Assembly: GCA_022592445.1 (NCBI GenBank)
Contig: JABYQR010000032.1
Coordinates: 153,699-217,698 of the forward strand
Length of the DNA: 64,000 nt
Origin: Cytidiella melzeri
Taxonomy: Eukaryota; Basidiomycota; Agaricomycetes; Polyporales; Irpicaceae
Direction of reading: 5' to 3'
In this document: positions 9,699 to 20,333 of the stretch, piece by piece
How the letters are laid out: the number at the start of each line of letters is the position of its first letter
How positions within the stretch are numbered: position 1 is the stretch's first letter
Notes under the pieces: model-generated
Seen by the model: only the letters and a program-made list of their open reading frames with translations
Databases searched by the model: none
Told to the model about the DNA's origin: nothing
Made by a program: the position numbers and the translations under genes

Positions 9699-11851
9699 TC
9701 ACCGCTTAGCACGCTTGCGAGGTGAGCTGGTGGGCTGGGTGAGTGCGCATTTACCGGTACTGGCAGTTGGCGCGCTTTCCGTGTTGTGTTCAAGGACCCA
9801 CGTCACATCGTCGATGAGAGCAGACCACTCTGCAAGGAGGTCGTCCTGGCCACGCTCAAAGCTTGCATTGCCTACCCACAAAAGCCCACCAAGGACTAAG
9901 AATATCCCGTTTTTACCTGGCTTGATCAAAGTGGACCAGTCAGACGGCGATGTACTAGCTGGTCGTCTGCTCTTGTTGTCACCTCATATGGTTGGCTGCA
10001 TAGATTTCCACTACAGGGACAGCTTCTCCAAGAACTTGGAGTGGCTCTGAATACGAGGACCAGCTGCCGGGCGACCATGCTTGAACCAATCTGCAATTTT
10101 GTCCGGACAGCCGTTGCCAGGCAAGATGTTGCCCCTTGGGTCGTTGAAGCTTGCTTGCACTTGCTGACAAATGAACTGGGACACGCACGCCTTCCATGGC
10201 GCGTTGATTGCGGCTTCTACAACTGGCTAGTATGCACTCTGCAGCGTGTCCGGGCAGTTCGAGCCTGTGAGCGCGAGGATGGATGGCTGCTGCTGAGCAT
10301 TGCTGCTAGAGGGCAGCAATGGCGAAGGACGAATGCTTGAATCTGTGCTTGAACGGGAAGGGGAAGCTGGGCGCAGTGGGGTTATCTGGGACGCGGGCGG
10401 TGTACCAGATACACCCAATGGTGCAGGCAGCGTAGTTTGTGTTGGCGTTACGGCTGGACTGTGTGTCAATGGTGGTGTTGGCACTCTAGCAGGAATCTGT
10501 GTCGAGGGAGGTGGCGACGGGGGAGGAGCGTTCTGTGGAAGTGAAGGCGGTGCAACAGGTGCTGCGTTGGTGGTGGCCAATGCCAATCTCAAAGACGCTG
10601 GCTGCTGGAAGGTCCCGGTTTGTTCCTCAGGCTCGGCTGGAGCGCTCAATGGGGCCAGCTCCGGATTGTCCTGCTTGGCATCATGGTTGGCAGCAGCAGG
10701 TGGGCTAGATTCCCTCAATGACACAGTGCTTGCAGATATAGCTCGACAACAACACTTATCCTTGGAGTAAAGAGCGGAAGCAAATGAGACCATTGACGTC
10801 TCCACAGCATTGAATCCCTCAGGGTCAAATTCAGGCCACTGACGAGGAAAAGCCTCATTTGTCTGGCCACAATGAAAGCTGCGGAGGTTTCAGTGTAAAG
10901 CACGCAATAATAGGCTGCATACATACCTTTGCATACCAATACGGCCCTGTTGAGACAGGATTGGGCCTGTGATCAGAATTGAAACCACCATACCTGTGCA
11001 CTCAGCCAGCCCCTCTGCAACGGCTTTCATAAATGGTGCGGTGTTGATGATACATCTGGGCTAGATCAGCGTGCGTAATGATAGTAGGCAAAAAACTCAC
11101 TGCTTGAAATCTAAGGCTGTCTCCGGTGCTTTGGTGTCTGCCTGCACGTCCTTGAGCCGCTGCTGGTAGTCGGCCTCAGCGAGCTCTCTAACACGTGCCC
11201 TCTCTTCAGGGCTCTCGTTGTCCCAGAACTCTTTTATGACCTTCTGCCAGATTGCCATACGCGAAGGTTTGTTCTTGTTGTTCGCAGCCGTGACAGCCTC
11301 TTGAAACTGCTGGTTGAACATTTCGCAAATCTTCAACTCGTAGTACAGTGTCTGGGAGAACTGAAAGTTGGCCATGCATTGCACTGGCTCAGTGGATTGT
11401 TTCGTCATCTTGCGAAATAGAAGCTTTGCTTCATTCTGCATTGTGCTATTTGTGACTTTCTGATAGCAATGGTAATATCACATGCCCAGCTTCTGAAGGA
11501 CAGGTGAGTTGGAATGAGAGGTAGCAGATGTTGCGACTCACAGTTCAAAGATTCAAATAGTAGGCTACTTTCTCGGCCACCTCCTCCTCCAAAATATCAG
11601 TCGTGCCCGGCACCTTTTTGCCCGCAGTAGGCTCCACGTCCAGGATCTCGTCTTCAGGAATATCCTTGCTAAGGGGAAGATTGTAGCCATATCAAAGAAT
11701 CCAGCATGTGGTGATTGTATCGTAAAAAATTGTTGACTTTGAGGACGCTGTGGCGTTCTCCCAGTCATGCTTGAAGCTCTCAAGCCATGCTGCTTTGCCG
11801 TTAGGAACCCAACTCTTGCGACCGCGTGGTTTTGGAGATTTCGCTTTTGGC
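9699..11851 (-). pseudogene. four-exon hypothetical gene with four in-frame stops
   Basis: Exons on the minus strand: 11,851-11,542, 11,445-11,101, 11,055-10,927 and 10,878-9,699. Donors are GTGAGT, GTGAGT and GTATGT, acceptors AAATAG, GCCCAG and CCGCAG, and all phases agree. The ~650-codon frame has a basic N-terminus (MPKAKSPKPRGRKSW), an HMG-box-like helical segment in exon 2 (IWQKVIKEFWDNESPEERAR), a Cys/Gly-containing segment at the exon 3/4 join, a long Pro/Ser linker, and a C-terminal block with WWKSMQP and GKNGIFLVLGGLLW. This architecture recurs, as I recall, as an unnamed family in Agaricomycetes. TGA codons at 11,692, 11,545 and 9,984 and TAG at 10,227 interrupt it; each is one transition from CGA or CAG. 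Confidence 0.6.
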
Positions 11852-11989
11852 ATCCAGAGGTCGTGCAGAAGAGGAGCGAGGAAGCGAGGCGGGACAGCGC
11901 CGACGTGGCAGTGAGGTAAGAGACGCTCATGTGGAATCCCGCGTGATGGCGCACAAGCGCTGAGCTCGGATGACAGACAAGCACTCCAC

Positions 11990-12915
11990 AAGCGAGAAAC
12001 CAGCACTCATCCCGCCCCCTGCTCTCGTAGCAGATAAGGGAATATATCAGCTTATCTAATAGTCCTATTAGGGTTATTCATAGTCAAATTATGGATGTGG
12101 TGCGTATTTGAGGGAATAGATCTATCGCCGCCCAGGTTTGATGGCTACCTACCTATTGTGGGTATGGACCGGCTGCTATAGAGGGGGAAAAAAAGGAATA
12201 TAACGCTACTAGAGTCCTTTAATAATGTCTGCAGTACTATTAGCTAGGGTTTTTTCTCATTCAATCCGCTATTGTACTAGTATGTATTTATGAAAACACT
12301 ACAAGGTCTGGTGGTCGATTGAGTCAAATTGACTGCAGTCTTGCATAGCCTTACGCGGCCTCTCACGCCTCAATAGTTCATCTTTTGTTTGAAACTCTTT
12401 TGGTTTCATTGTGCTGCGTCTATTTCTTACCTGCGTTATTTTACTGCATTATTGTGTCTGCGTTTCATCTTCACTGTGTCGAGCTTACTGCGTTTACTTT
12501 CACTGCAACCGCGTTTTACAGCGACCACTTTCATCTTCCTTAGCGACCGCAGTTTGTGTTTGAGATTCATACTGCGTTCGCGTTTACTATCCACAACTTT
12601 CCGCGCGCCGTCTTTATTTTGAGACTCGGCATCTTGCGCGCGTTCTCTTTGAGCCGCGCTAAAAACTCTTTTGCTTTCACCGTGCCGCCTATGCCTTTTG
12701 CCCGCAATATGCGTGGTATCTTGCCCTCCTAGCTCAATTTAAACAAAACCTTTATTATCACAAACCTTGTCGCTCTTTACAGCACAGGTAAAACTAGGAC
12801 TCTAAGACCACCTCACACACTTTAACACTTCCGCGCTTCCACACCTTACACTTCTATTGCCACTTCGTGGTTGGTTGTGTTGTCTTTAAGGCTGTACTTA
12901 GTCTTGAAGCGTGTT
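11990..12915. other. non-coding, pyrimidine-rich stretch
   Basis: No gene is seen. From about 12,370 to 12,720 the plus strand is C/T-rich and repeats loose variants of CTGCGTTT and TTTCACTG. Open frames here are low-complexity. The right edge at about 12,930 is the abrupt junction where Gypsy copy 1 ends inside its integrase coding region. Confidence 0.5.
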
Positions 12916-15900
12916 TCAGTGTCTCACCGGAACCGGATTAGGGATGAGTGGTCCATAAGGCTGTTGCGGACGAGTCTTCATCCGCTGACATGTGTCACAG
13001 CCTGTCACGTATTTCTTGACATCGGTGGTTAAACCTGGCCACCAGTAGTTTCTCGAGATCAGTTCATACGTTTTCCATCTGCCAGGATGTCCAGCAGAAG
13101 GTAGATCATGATGTATCTGGATAATTTGGCGTCTCAGATCTAATTTCTGATCTTTGGAGATGTAGACTTTTACACGGTATAGGAGTAATCCATTCTCAAA
13201 ATTCCATTCCTCTAGTGATTTCTTGAACTCCCTAGGACCAGAGTTAAGTAACTGCTGATAGTCCTTGGTAACTTCGTCGTTCATGAGTGCTTCCTTGACC
13301 CGTCTTACAATTTCATTGTTGTTGATAGGCAAGTCATGAGAGTTTTCGATAGCAGAGATGGCAAAAATCTCGGGTTTAAGGAGAATTTTGTCCTCGTTAT
13401 TGGAATCTACCCCCTCTTCATGATCTGGCCTCCTGGACAGAGGATCTGCGGTAAGCATGGTCTTTCCAGGTTTGTGCCAGAGCACAAAATTAAATCGCGT
13501 GAGGAATAACGCCCATTGTGCTTGTCTCCGAGTCAGCTTCTGGGCATTCCTGCAATATGTCAGGTTTTGGTGATCCGACCATATTTCTACGGCAATCGGA
13601 TGTCCCTCCAGATGTTGACAATACTCTTCCAGGGCGCGGATAATAGCCAACAACTCTTTATTGTATATCTCATAGTTACGTTCATGGACGTTGAGTGATT
13701 TAGAGAAGAAGGCCACTGGATGCCACAGCTTGTCAGCTGGATCCAGTTGTGATAGTACTGCTCCTGTAGCAAAGTTGCTAGCATCTGTTTCCAGACAGAA
13801 AGGGTTTTTGTCATCTGGTATCCTCAGAATGGGTGCTGATGTAAAAGCCTGTTTCAGACTTTGGAAGGCCTGTTCCTGAGCATCTTTCCAGATCCAGGAT
13901 TGGTCCTTCTTTGTCAGAATAGTGAGCAGTTTTGCATGTTTAGCAAAGTCCTTAATGAAATGCTGATAGAAGTTGGCAAAGCCTAAGAAGGCTTGGACTT
14001 GCTTAACCTTTTCAGGTCGCGGCCACTCAGTAACTCCGGTGAGTTTGGCTGGATCCATCTCGATGTATCCATGAGAAATGATCATGCCTAGGTACTCAAT
14101 GCAATCTTTTTCAAAAGAGCACTTTTCCGGTTTGGCAATTAGATCATTCTTGCGTAGACGCTTGAGCACTTCCTGTGTGATGCAACGGTTTTCCTTCTTG
14201 TCCTCTGTGAAGATGAGGATGTTGTCGAGATACACCATGACATGTCCTTCTAAGATTAAATCACTCAGAATTTCATTCATCATGGCTTGGAACGTTGCAG
14301 GTGCGTTGCTGAAACTGAAATACATCACCTTGGCTTTGCAAAGGCCGCGGTGTGTGATGAACACCATCTTCCATTCATCACCCTTTTGGATGCAAACGTT
14401 ATTGTATCCCCATCTAAGATCAATCTTTGAGAAGACCTTAGCCTTGCTTAACAAGTTGATTGAGTTGTTGATGCGAGGTATGGGATACCGGTTTTTCACC
14501 GTGATGTCGTTCAGTTTTTGGTAATCTTGCACAAGGTGCAACAAGCCATCTTTCTTCCTGACAAAGAACACAGGTGCTGCCATTGGACTTTTCGATTTGT
14601 GGATGTAACTTTTTCGGAGTTCCTCTTCAATCCATTGATCTAGAGAATTCTTTTCCATTGGAGACAGCAGGTATAGTTTAGCCACTTTGGGAAGGGAGGC
14701 ACCTTCCTCAAATTTGATCGTGTGATTGTATGGTTTGCGTGACGGCATGCATTCTGACTTTTTCTTTGAAAAGACGTCACCAAATTCCCATAGATATTTT
14801 GGTACTAATGGCTTCCAATTGACGGATTCTTGTTTGTCAAAGCCGTCTTCAAAGCCCTCATCTTCCTTTCCAGAAAGTTCAGCGATTATTTCTGCTATTT
14901 CTTGGTCTTCTGGATTGTCTAAGTCGATCCAGTGGATGTGAGGGTTGTCCGGGTCAACACTTCCTATTCCGTCCAGGTTGTCTGACACCGAACGTCCCTT
15001 AGGTAACTCAAGCTCATTTATCTCTTCTTGAGTTACAGTGATGTTTTTACGAGCTCTTGGGGCACAGAGTTCAGGACATCTGGTAAATCTCCACTCGCCA
15101 TTTGCCCAATCTATCTCTGCATTGTGGCGGCATAAGAAGGTCATCCTGATAATCATTTGTTTACTACCAAGATCAGTAACAAGCATGTGTTGTCTTGCTC
15201 TGTGCAAACCTATTTCTAGGTATGCACGTACTGAGTGAGTGATTTGACCATCTTTATTGGGAGTACCGTTAACGTTGATGACGTTAAACAGTGATGCCAG
15301 TTGATTTGTTACCAAATTGTTACTTTCAACCACTGACTTACTGATGAACATGGTTGTGGCTCCTGAATCTACCAGAGCTTTGACCTGCACTTTCTTTCCG
15401 TATACCCAAATTGTAACTGGTAGAAAAAATGAATTCTTTGAACGTGCTACATTTTTGACAGTATCTACAGTACAAAGATCGAGGGTATCTGGGCCTAAGC
15501 ATGCATGTTTGCAGGGAGTCACATGATGCTTCGGAAAAAAAACCTTGCCCTTGGATGGCTTTTTCCCTTTACCCTTGTCAGGGGACGGGTAAGGAGTTGA
15601 AGGTTCATCATCTTCCGTTGGAACCTCCTCAATATGAGCCGCCAACTCTAGGCACGCGGTATTAACATTTTTTGTCTTAGATGACAAGGCTTTAGGGGTA
15701 TCTGCCTCACTGTCTGCTCCTGAGTCCTCGGCATCTGCTGCCCAAATCTTCTTCGGCGCCAAAGACTTTCCATCCTTCTTTCCATCCTTCTTCTTATCAT
15801 TGAGCTTCTTCTTAAGGCCGTTGAGGTTACATTCGTCCGTGTTATGTCCTTTGGACTTGTGAATGTGACAGAACATTTCCGACTTTTCAGTCGAGTTCAC

Positions 15901-16117
15901 CTCTTTGCCTTTGCCCTTGTTCCACTTCTCATTCTTCTTCTTCTTCTTATCTGCAGTGGCCACCTCCATGGGAGTGGACATGTCCTTCTCCTTTGCAAAG
16001 ATCTGACCTTGTGCTTTCTCAGGATAAACCTTCTTGTGGATGTCCAACAAGAGGTTGAGGAATTGAGGCCATGTGGTAGGGATTTGATTCTCATCTTTCC
16101 CAATCATGACAAGCCTC
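12916..16117 (-). pseudogene. Gypsy copy 1: gag C-terminus, protease, RT, RNase H, integrase zinc domain
   Basis: One long open frame. In order it holds a Lys-rich gag tail with a degenerate zinc-knuckle region (FCHIHKSKGHNTDEC), an aspartic protease (ALVDSGATTMFIS), reverse transcriptase (QDYQKLN, KIDLRWGYNN, NAPATFQAMMNEIL, VYLDNILIF), RNase H (ETDASNFATGAVLSQ, YEIYNKELLAII, EIWSDHQNLTYC) and the HHCC integrase zinc domain (HHDLPSAGHPGRW, YVTGCDTCQRMK). It stops at PVPVRH, so the integrase core is absent and the element is 3'-truncated at ~12,930. The RT active site reads YLDN, not YLDD, which should abolish polymerisation. When the solo LTR plus one TSD copy (493 bp) are discounted, this frame lines up with the gag frame on its right. 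Confidence 0.92.
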
Positions 16118-16122
16118 ATATC

Positions 16123-16610
16123 TGTCACGAGCATGCACACTTTTTCCTTTCTTTTCCTTTTATTTTCCTTATCTTATCTTATCGATGGTACATGGCTACT
16201 GCATGTGATCAAAGTGCATGTGACAGACTGGTCACATGATCATAGAAGGTGCTGGAACATTGTAGAACATCGCACCATAGCACACCATACGTTCCCACCG
16301 CAGTGTTAGGAGTACAGACCCGGTACCAGGGGCCCTTGTCTGAGATGTATATATACCCACCCTGTAGCTCCCTAAAGACCTCAGATTCTACCTCCTGGTC
16401 TTTAGGTGACGTTCACCTTGTACAAGTCTCATTACTGTGCTAATATATCCTGGTCTTTAGCTCATTGTTGGCTGATCCCTTGTTGTTGGGTCTTCACTCC
16501 TCATCATCATCCTTTCCCTTGTCGTCATCGTCCACGCGAGTTTGCTCGTCGTTCCTTTCCCCCTATCGTCACTTCCTCGCTCTTCATAGAGTTTGGTTGT
16601 ACTCTTGACA
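16123..16610 (+). repeat. solo Gypsy-type LTR inserted in gag of copy 1
   Basis: It runs from TGTCACGAGC to ACTCTTGACA, 488 bp, with inverted ends TGTCA/TGACA. It is flanked by the 5-bp direct repeat ATATC at 16,118-16,122 and 16,611-16,615. The empty site is visible in Gypsy copy 2 near 20,908. A TATA box (TATATATACC) is near 16,351. Downstream, TCCTGGTCTTTAG occurs at 16,393-16,405 and 16,448-16,460; the first is followed by GTGACG and the interval holds TGCTAAT, giving an intron-like unit of 55 bp. No internal element sequence remains. Confidence 0.93.
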
Positions 16611-17503
16611 ATATCCTTCTCAATGACGTGCTTGAGCTTATGAATAAGCAAGTTGTCTTTGTATCCAGAAAGCCTGCCAAGCATATGGAAGTGTTCCGCA
16701 TACTTGACAAAGTTCTTGTGTGCAAGATCTGTGTTGTTAAACAAGGCATTAAGCTCCTTTTGAGCGCCCTCCTTGTCATCCAGTTGACCGTATTGTACCT
16801 TGAGCTCGTTCTCAAACTCTTCCCACGTTCCAATTGTCTGACCCTTTGTGAGTTTCTTGATCCACAGCTCCATGTATTGAGCCGCCACGCCTGAGAGCCA
16901 GTTCATCGCGACGGCAATACATTGCCTATCTGTAGCAACGTTCTCATGGACAAGCCACAGAGAAATCTTGCTCAACCACTCGTTGAACTTGACCTTGCCA
17001 TTGGTTCTGTTGAACTCCGGGGGTTTGCCAATCTTAGGCTGGCGCAAGGATCCTCCTTGTCCTTGAGACAAGGGAAGCTGGTCGATCTCGTTGACCACAT
17101 TAGTGATCGTTGTTTTCACCATTTCCAGATCAGTGTCCATCCGCTGGACTTGTGTGTCCACAGCGGATTGTGAGTAGAGGTCTTGAGCAACCTTATCCAC
17201 ATATTGCTGGAGGTTACCCTCCAACAACAACAACTGGTTGTTCCAGATAATGACCATCTGATTCATCATGTTGTGAACAATGGTAGTAGTTGCTTCTCCC
17301 TCAACTGTGCGAGTGAAAGCCCTTTGGGCCATGTTGAGGTTATGAAAGATATGCTGCTCAAAGTTCTCCACTGAAGGGTTGTAAACAATGGGCGTGATTT
17401 TCCCAAATGGCACGGAGTGGGTAAGGTTGGCAGCAGCAGCGGGGGTGGTGCTGGATCCGGTGTTGGATTGGAAGGCCATTGCTTCTAATTTCTTAGTTAG
17501 CAA
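16611..17503 (-). pseudogene. Gypsy copy 1 gag, N-terminal and middle part
   Basis: The likely start is the ATG at 17,479 (MAFQSNTGSSTTPAAAAN); an in-frame ATG at 17,503 also exists. The product contains a retrotransposon-gag core: KPPEFNRTNGKVKFNEWLS, then HENVATDRQ, SGVAAQYM, KGQTIGTWEEFENELK, and FVKYAEHFHMLGRLSGY. Gag forms the virus-like particle and packages element RNA. The frame is cut at 16,611 by the solo LTR. Compared with Gypsy copy 2, many CG dinucleotides of copy 2 read CA or TG here (for example around 16,640-16,780). Confidence 0.85.
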
Positions 17504-17650
17504 AGGATAAGCAAAATACTATTTCAAGTATAAGAAGAAGAGAAAACACCACTTTTCACACATTGAACTCTTGTCAGAGTTGTTTTCACACATTAAATCC
17601 TTTTCAGGAAGTTGTCACCGAGTAAAATGAGGCTTGTCAGCCCATACATT

Positions 17651-18432
17651 TTATTCTGTTTCCGCATATGCAAAGGTGTTCATGTCAAACAGCCCTTCTA
17701 GTAGCTCTAGGATAAAACCCCATCTCCGATGTATGTCTACAAAACTAATCCTGCCTAAACTCTTCAAGTCCTTCGTTAACATCCTCCATTCCCTATTTGA
17801 CATCTTGTCCGTGTGATTCTCCTTGAACCAGTGTTCAATCATGAAGACATGACCAATCAGTAGCTGGGCTTTCTTCTGACGAGTGTTGAGCTGGTGGTTA
17901 GAAGATTGCCCACCACTCGCGAAGGATGCGTCCAACTTCTTGAGCACAGGTTCAAGCCTTTGGCAGGCTGCTGTGACCATTGGTTCAAACTCCTGTTGAC
18001 AAAGCATAAGCTTTGTTTTACGGAAGTGGAGGTTGGAGGGGAGAGGAGTGGGAGTGGGAATGTAAGTGCGTTGGTTGCGCTCCTCAATACGCTGGAGAAG
18101 AGAAAGCTTTTCAGCTTCCTTCTTCTCTTTCAACTCAATCTTGTCAAGGAGGCTGAGTTGAGACATGAGACTGGAGACCTTTCTCATACAATCCTGGTTC
18201 TCCTCATGCTCGATGGTGGTTCGAGCCTTTTTCCTCAAGATTGATCCTCTTGATGAGAGGCTTGTTATTGGGGTATTTGAGTCGGCGAGGTTTGCTGGCG
18301 TCCTTGAACTTGTCAAGTGTCTCTTTCGAGACAGTGAGGCGTTCCTGAAGTCCGGTGATTTCATTGCGGATAGGGATGGAGTAGGGGGCCTTGCAGCCAG
18401 ACCTAGCAGCGACATAGCGGGAAAGGGGCATG
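17651..18432 (-). pseudogene. extra ORF upstream of gag in Gypsy copy 1 (frameshifted)
   Basis: Between the 5' leader and gag, on the same strand, a frame starts at ATG 18,432 (MPLSRYVAARSGCKAP) and runs ~65 codons. After one frame change near 18,235 (in a GAGGAAAAAGG run) it continues to the stop at 17,651. Together they give ~260 aa: a basic N-terminus, a charged helical segment (KEKKEAEKLSLLQRIEERNQ), then a C-terminal region rich in Trp and His (MIEHWFKENHTDKMSN, RRWGFILELLEGLFDM). I do not recognise a domain. Its place before gag is unusual for Gypsy elements. It could instead be a host gene or a second gag-like ORF. Confidence 0.6.
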
Positions 18433-18740
18433 GTGACTGTGACAATGTGTGGTGAGCTTGTCAGCTCAGTGTTGTGCAAAACAAATCTCCATAAAGAGTG
18501 GTCTTGTGTGTGCGTGGGGTAGTGCCAGTGTCGGCCTGGACTCTCTCTCTCCAGGTCCGGTGTTTTAAGAATCTCTGTCACAGTTCCACCCATGCGGCAA
18601 ATGGTTGGCGGATCAGTATTACACTGACCCTAAGTCCGGCCAGAACAAGTTACCTGTCTTTGTGCCTAGGCACTCATGGGCTTCTAGTCCTGTTGTCTAG
18701 CTCTTATAACAAGTGTCTGACACCAGAATCCACTATCACC

Positions 18741-19014
18741 TGTGGGGCGGCACACTTTCATCATGTTTGCATAATGCCAATCCCTGCTCTGATCAGCTCT
18801 AGGAGCGTCGGGCGTGAGGGTGATTCAAGTTGTGCACATCAAGGCAAAGCCTAGACATGACTACCACTTAGAGCCTATGGTCCAGCTACCTCTATTTATA
18901 GAGGATTTGTAAAGAGGCCCACGCACAGGCACAAGACCTAGAAGAAAGGGGCAAGAAACCTCCAGCACCTCCAGAGATGTGAGGGAGTAGGGGTAGTCTT
19001 ATCCAAATGTAACA
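18741..19014 (-). repeat. candidate 5' LTR of Gypsy copy 1
   Basis: On the minus strand it begins TGTTACATTTGG at 19,014, has a TATA box (CTATAAATAGAGG) near 18,895 and ends GCCGCCCCACA at 18,741. It is followed by a leader (GGTGATAGTGGATTCTGG...) and then the extra ORF. Position, TG/CA ends and TATA placement fit a short LTR, but no second copy is present to confirm the boundaries, since the element's 3' end is lost. Confidence 0.4.
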
Positions 19015-20129
19015 GTTATGGTTACACTCACCAGATAAGTGTTAAACTTGAGGGGGAGATAATGAGATAGAGAGTAGAGTGCGGGTGAGAGTGTGTACTG
19101 GGGAGTACTGAGTAGTCCTTGATCAACAGAGTGGATAAGACTGAGGGGATATGCCCTAAGGAGGGCCTCTATATATACATGAAGGGGGGGACCCCAGGTA
19201 CTACCCTAAGACCCCTAATACCTACATGAGTAAGCAAAGTAATCTACCTTACTAAGCATGCCCTATGCCCTAGTGGTGCCACTTCAATAATCAACCAACA
19301 GCAATTGTCCCCATGACCTGACCCCATGACCCAGTCCCAAGGCTAGACTTGTTCTAGCTTGTTTTAAGACAAGGCTAGACTTTTCCAGAAGGTTCTAAGA
19401 ACTATGACATCATCTAATGGAATGTTCTATACTATGACATTGTTAAGAGCAAGACAAAATGGAAGGGACACAGAGTTGCGGAGTTTGCGCAGATGCGGAA
19501 ACAGAGGAGCGAACGAGGGGGATCAGAATGAGTCTTGGCTTCAACTAGTTAAGTTGCGCCACTCGGGATTCTCGTGACTCGAATTTGTACTTAGCAGGAT
19601 CAAAGGTTCAAGAGCAAGGCTCAATTGAAATGCGGACCTGCGGAGGTGTGGTGATCAGAACACCGGAGACAGCGAGGAGATGTCGGACAACGACAAGTAA
19701 GACAACTTCAGCTTGTGAAGTCGAATGCAGACGAAGAGAGGATAAGAAGGGGAGTCTTATTCAATATTTGAATTGCTTATTTACTACAGTTGGGTCTTGT
19801 ATATATACTACAATGACTTCAAGTCCGATAGGAGTAGACAAAAGCGGAACAAAGGGAAATGTGCATGCTTGCGGAGCGATAAGAGAATTGTACACAGCAT
19901 GATGTAAAGGAAACAGATGATAAGGGTCATGATGACGTGGGTGCGGAGATGCGGAGTATGCGGCGCGGTGTTCGGGTGCGGAGGTCACGTGAAGTTGGGT
20001 GGTTGGACCGGGTTGTAACAGACATCATAGTTCCAGCATGTTCCACAAGGTTCCAGAGAGTTCTATCATGTGATACACAGAAAAGGAAAGGAGCGCATCA
20101 GCGCATTAGAGACAGATGGCGCATCAGCG
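19015..20129. other. LTR-derived non-coding region between the two Gypsy copies
   Basis: No gene is seen. Two further TATA-type motifs are present, CTCTATATATACAT near 19,170 and GTATATATACT near 19,798 (both nearly palindromic). TGTTACAACC on the minus strand near 20,017 has the look of an LTR-type boundary. I read this as nested or overlapping LTR fragments; the exact edges cannot be set from this window. Confidence 0.4.
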
Positions 20130-20318
20130 CATCAATTGATAGGCACTGAGAATAAGCGCCGGAATAAGCACCTGATAAGTGCCAGATAAGCGCCGGATAA
20201 GCGCCTAAATAGACGCAGGATAAGCGCTGGATAAGCGCTTGACAAGCGCTCAAATATTCCCAATAATACTGTTGCCTGGTAAGGCAAGTCTTGTAGAAAC
20301 ATTGAAAATCTGTGACAC
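20130..20318 (-). repeat. LTR terminus with phased GATAAG array
   Basis: On the minus strand an LTR starts TGTCACAGATTTTCAATG at 20,318. Its right neighbour is the middle of the Gypsy copy 2 gag frame, so this LTR inserted into that gag. Bases 20,148-20,255 consist of degenerate 11-bp units of the form GATAAGCGCCG. GATAAG is perfect at 20,174, 20,185, 20,196, 20,219 and 20,230. The LTR at 57,483-58,047 shares the TGTCACA start and a GCGCTTAT element, suggesting one family. The left end of this LTR is not clear. Confidence 0.6.
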
Positions 20319-20333
20319 TTATTTGGATGGTCA

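Noticed and set aside
10300..10770. 156-codon Gly-rich plus-strand frame
   Set aside because: It is antisense to the Pro/Ser linker of the spliced minus-strand gene, which has consistent introns.
14078..14524. 148-codon open frame opposite Gypsy RT, found identically in both copies
   Set aside because: It is the antisense shadow of a conserved coding region; identity simply follows the identical DNA tract.
19008..19014. A plus-strand LTR starting TGTAACAGTTATGG
   Set aside because: Possible, but the same bases start the minus-strand LTR candidate and no plus-strand LTR end could be found; left unassigned.
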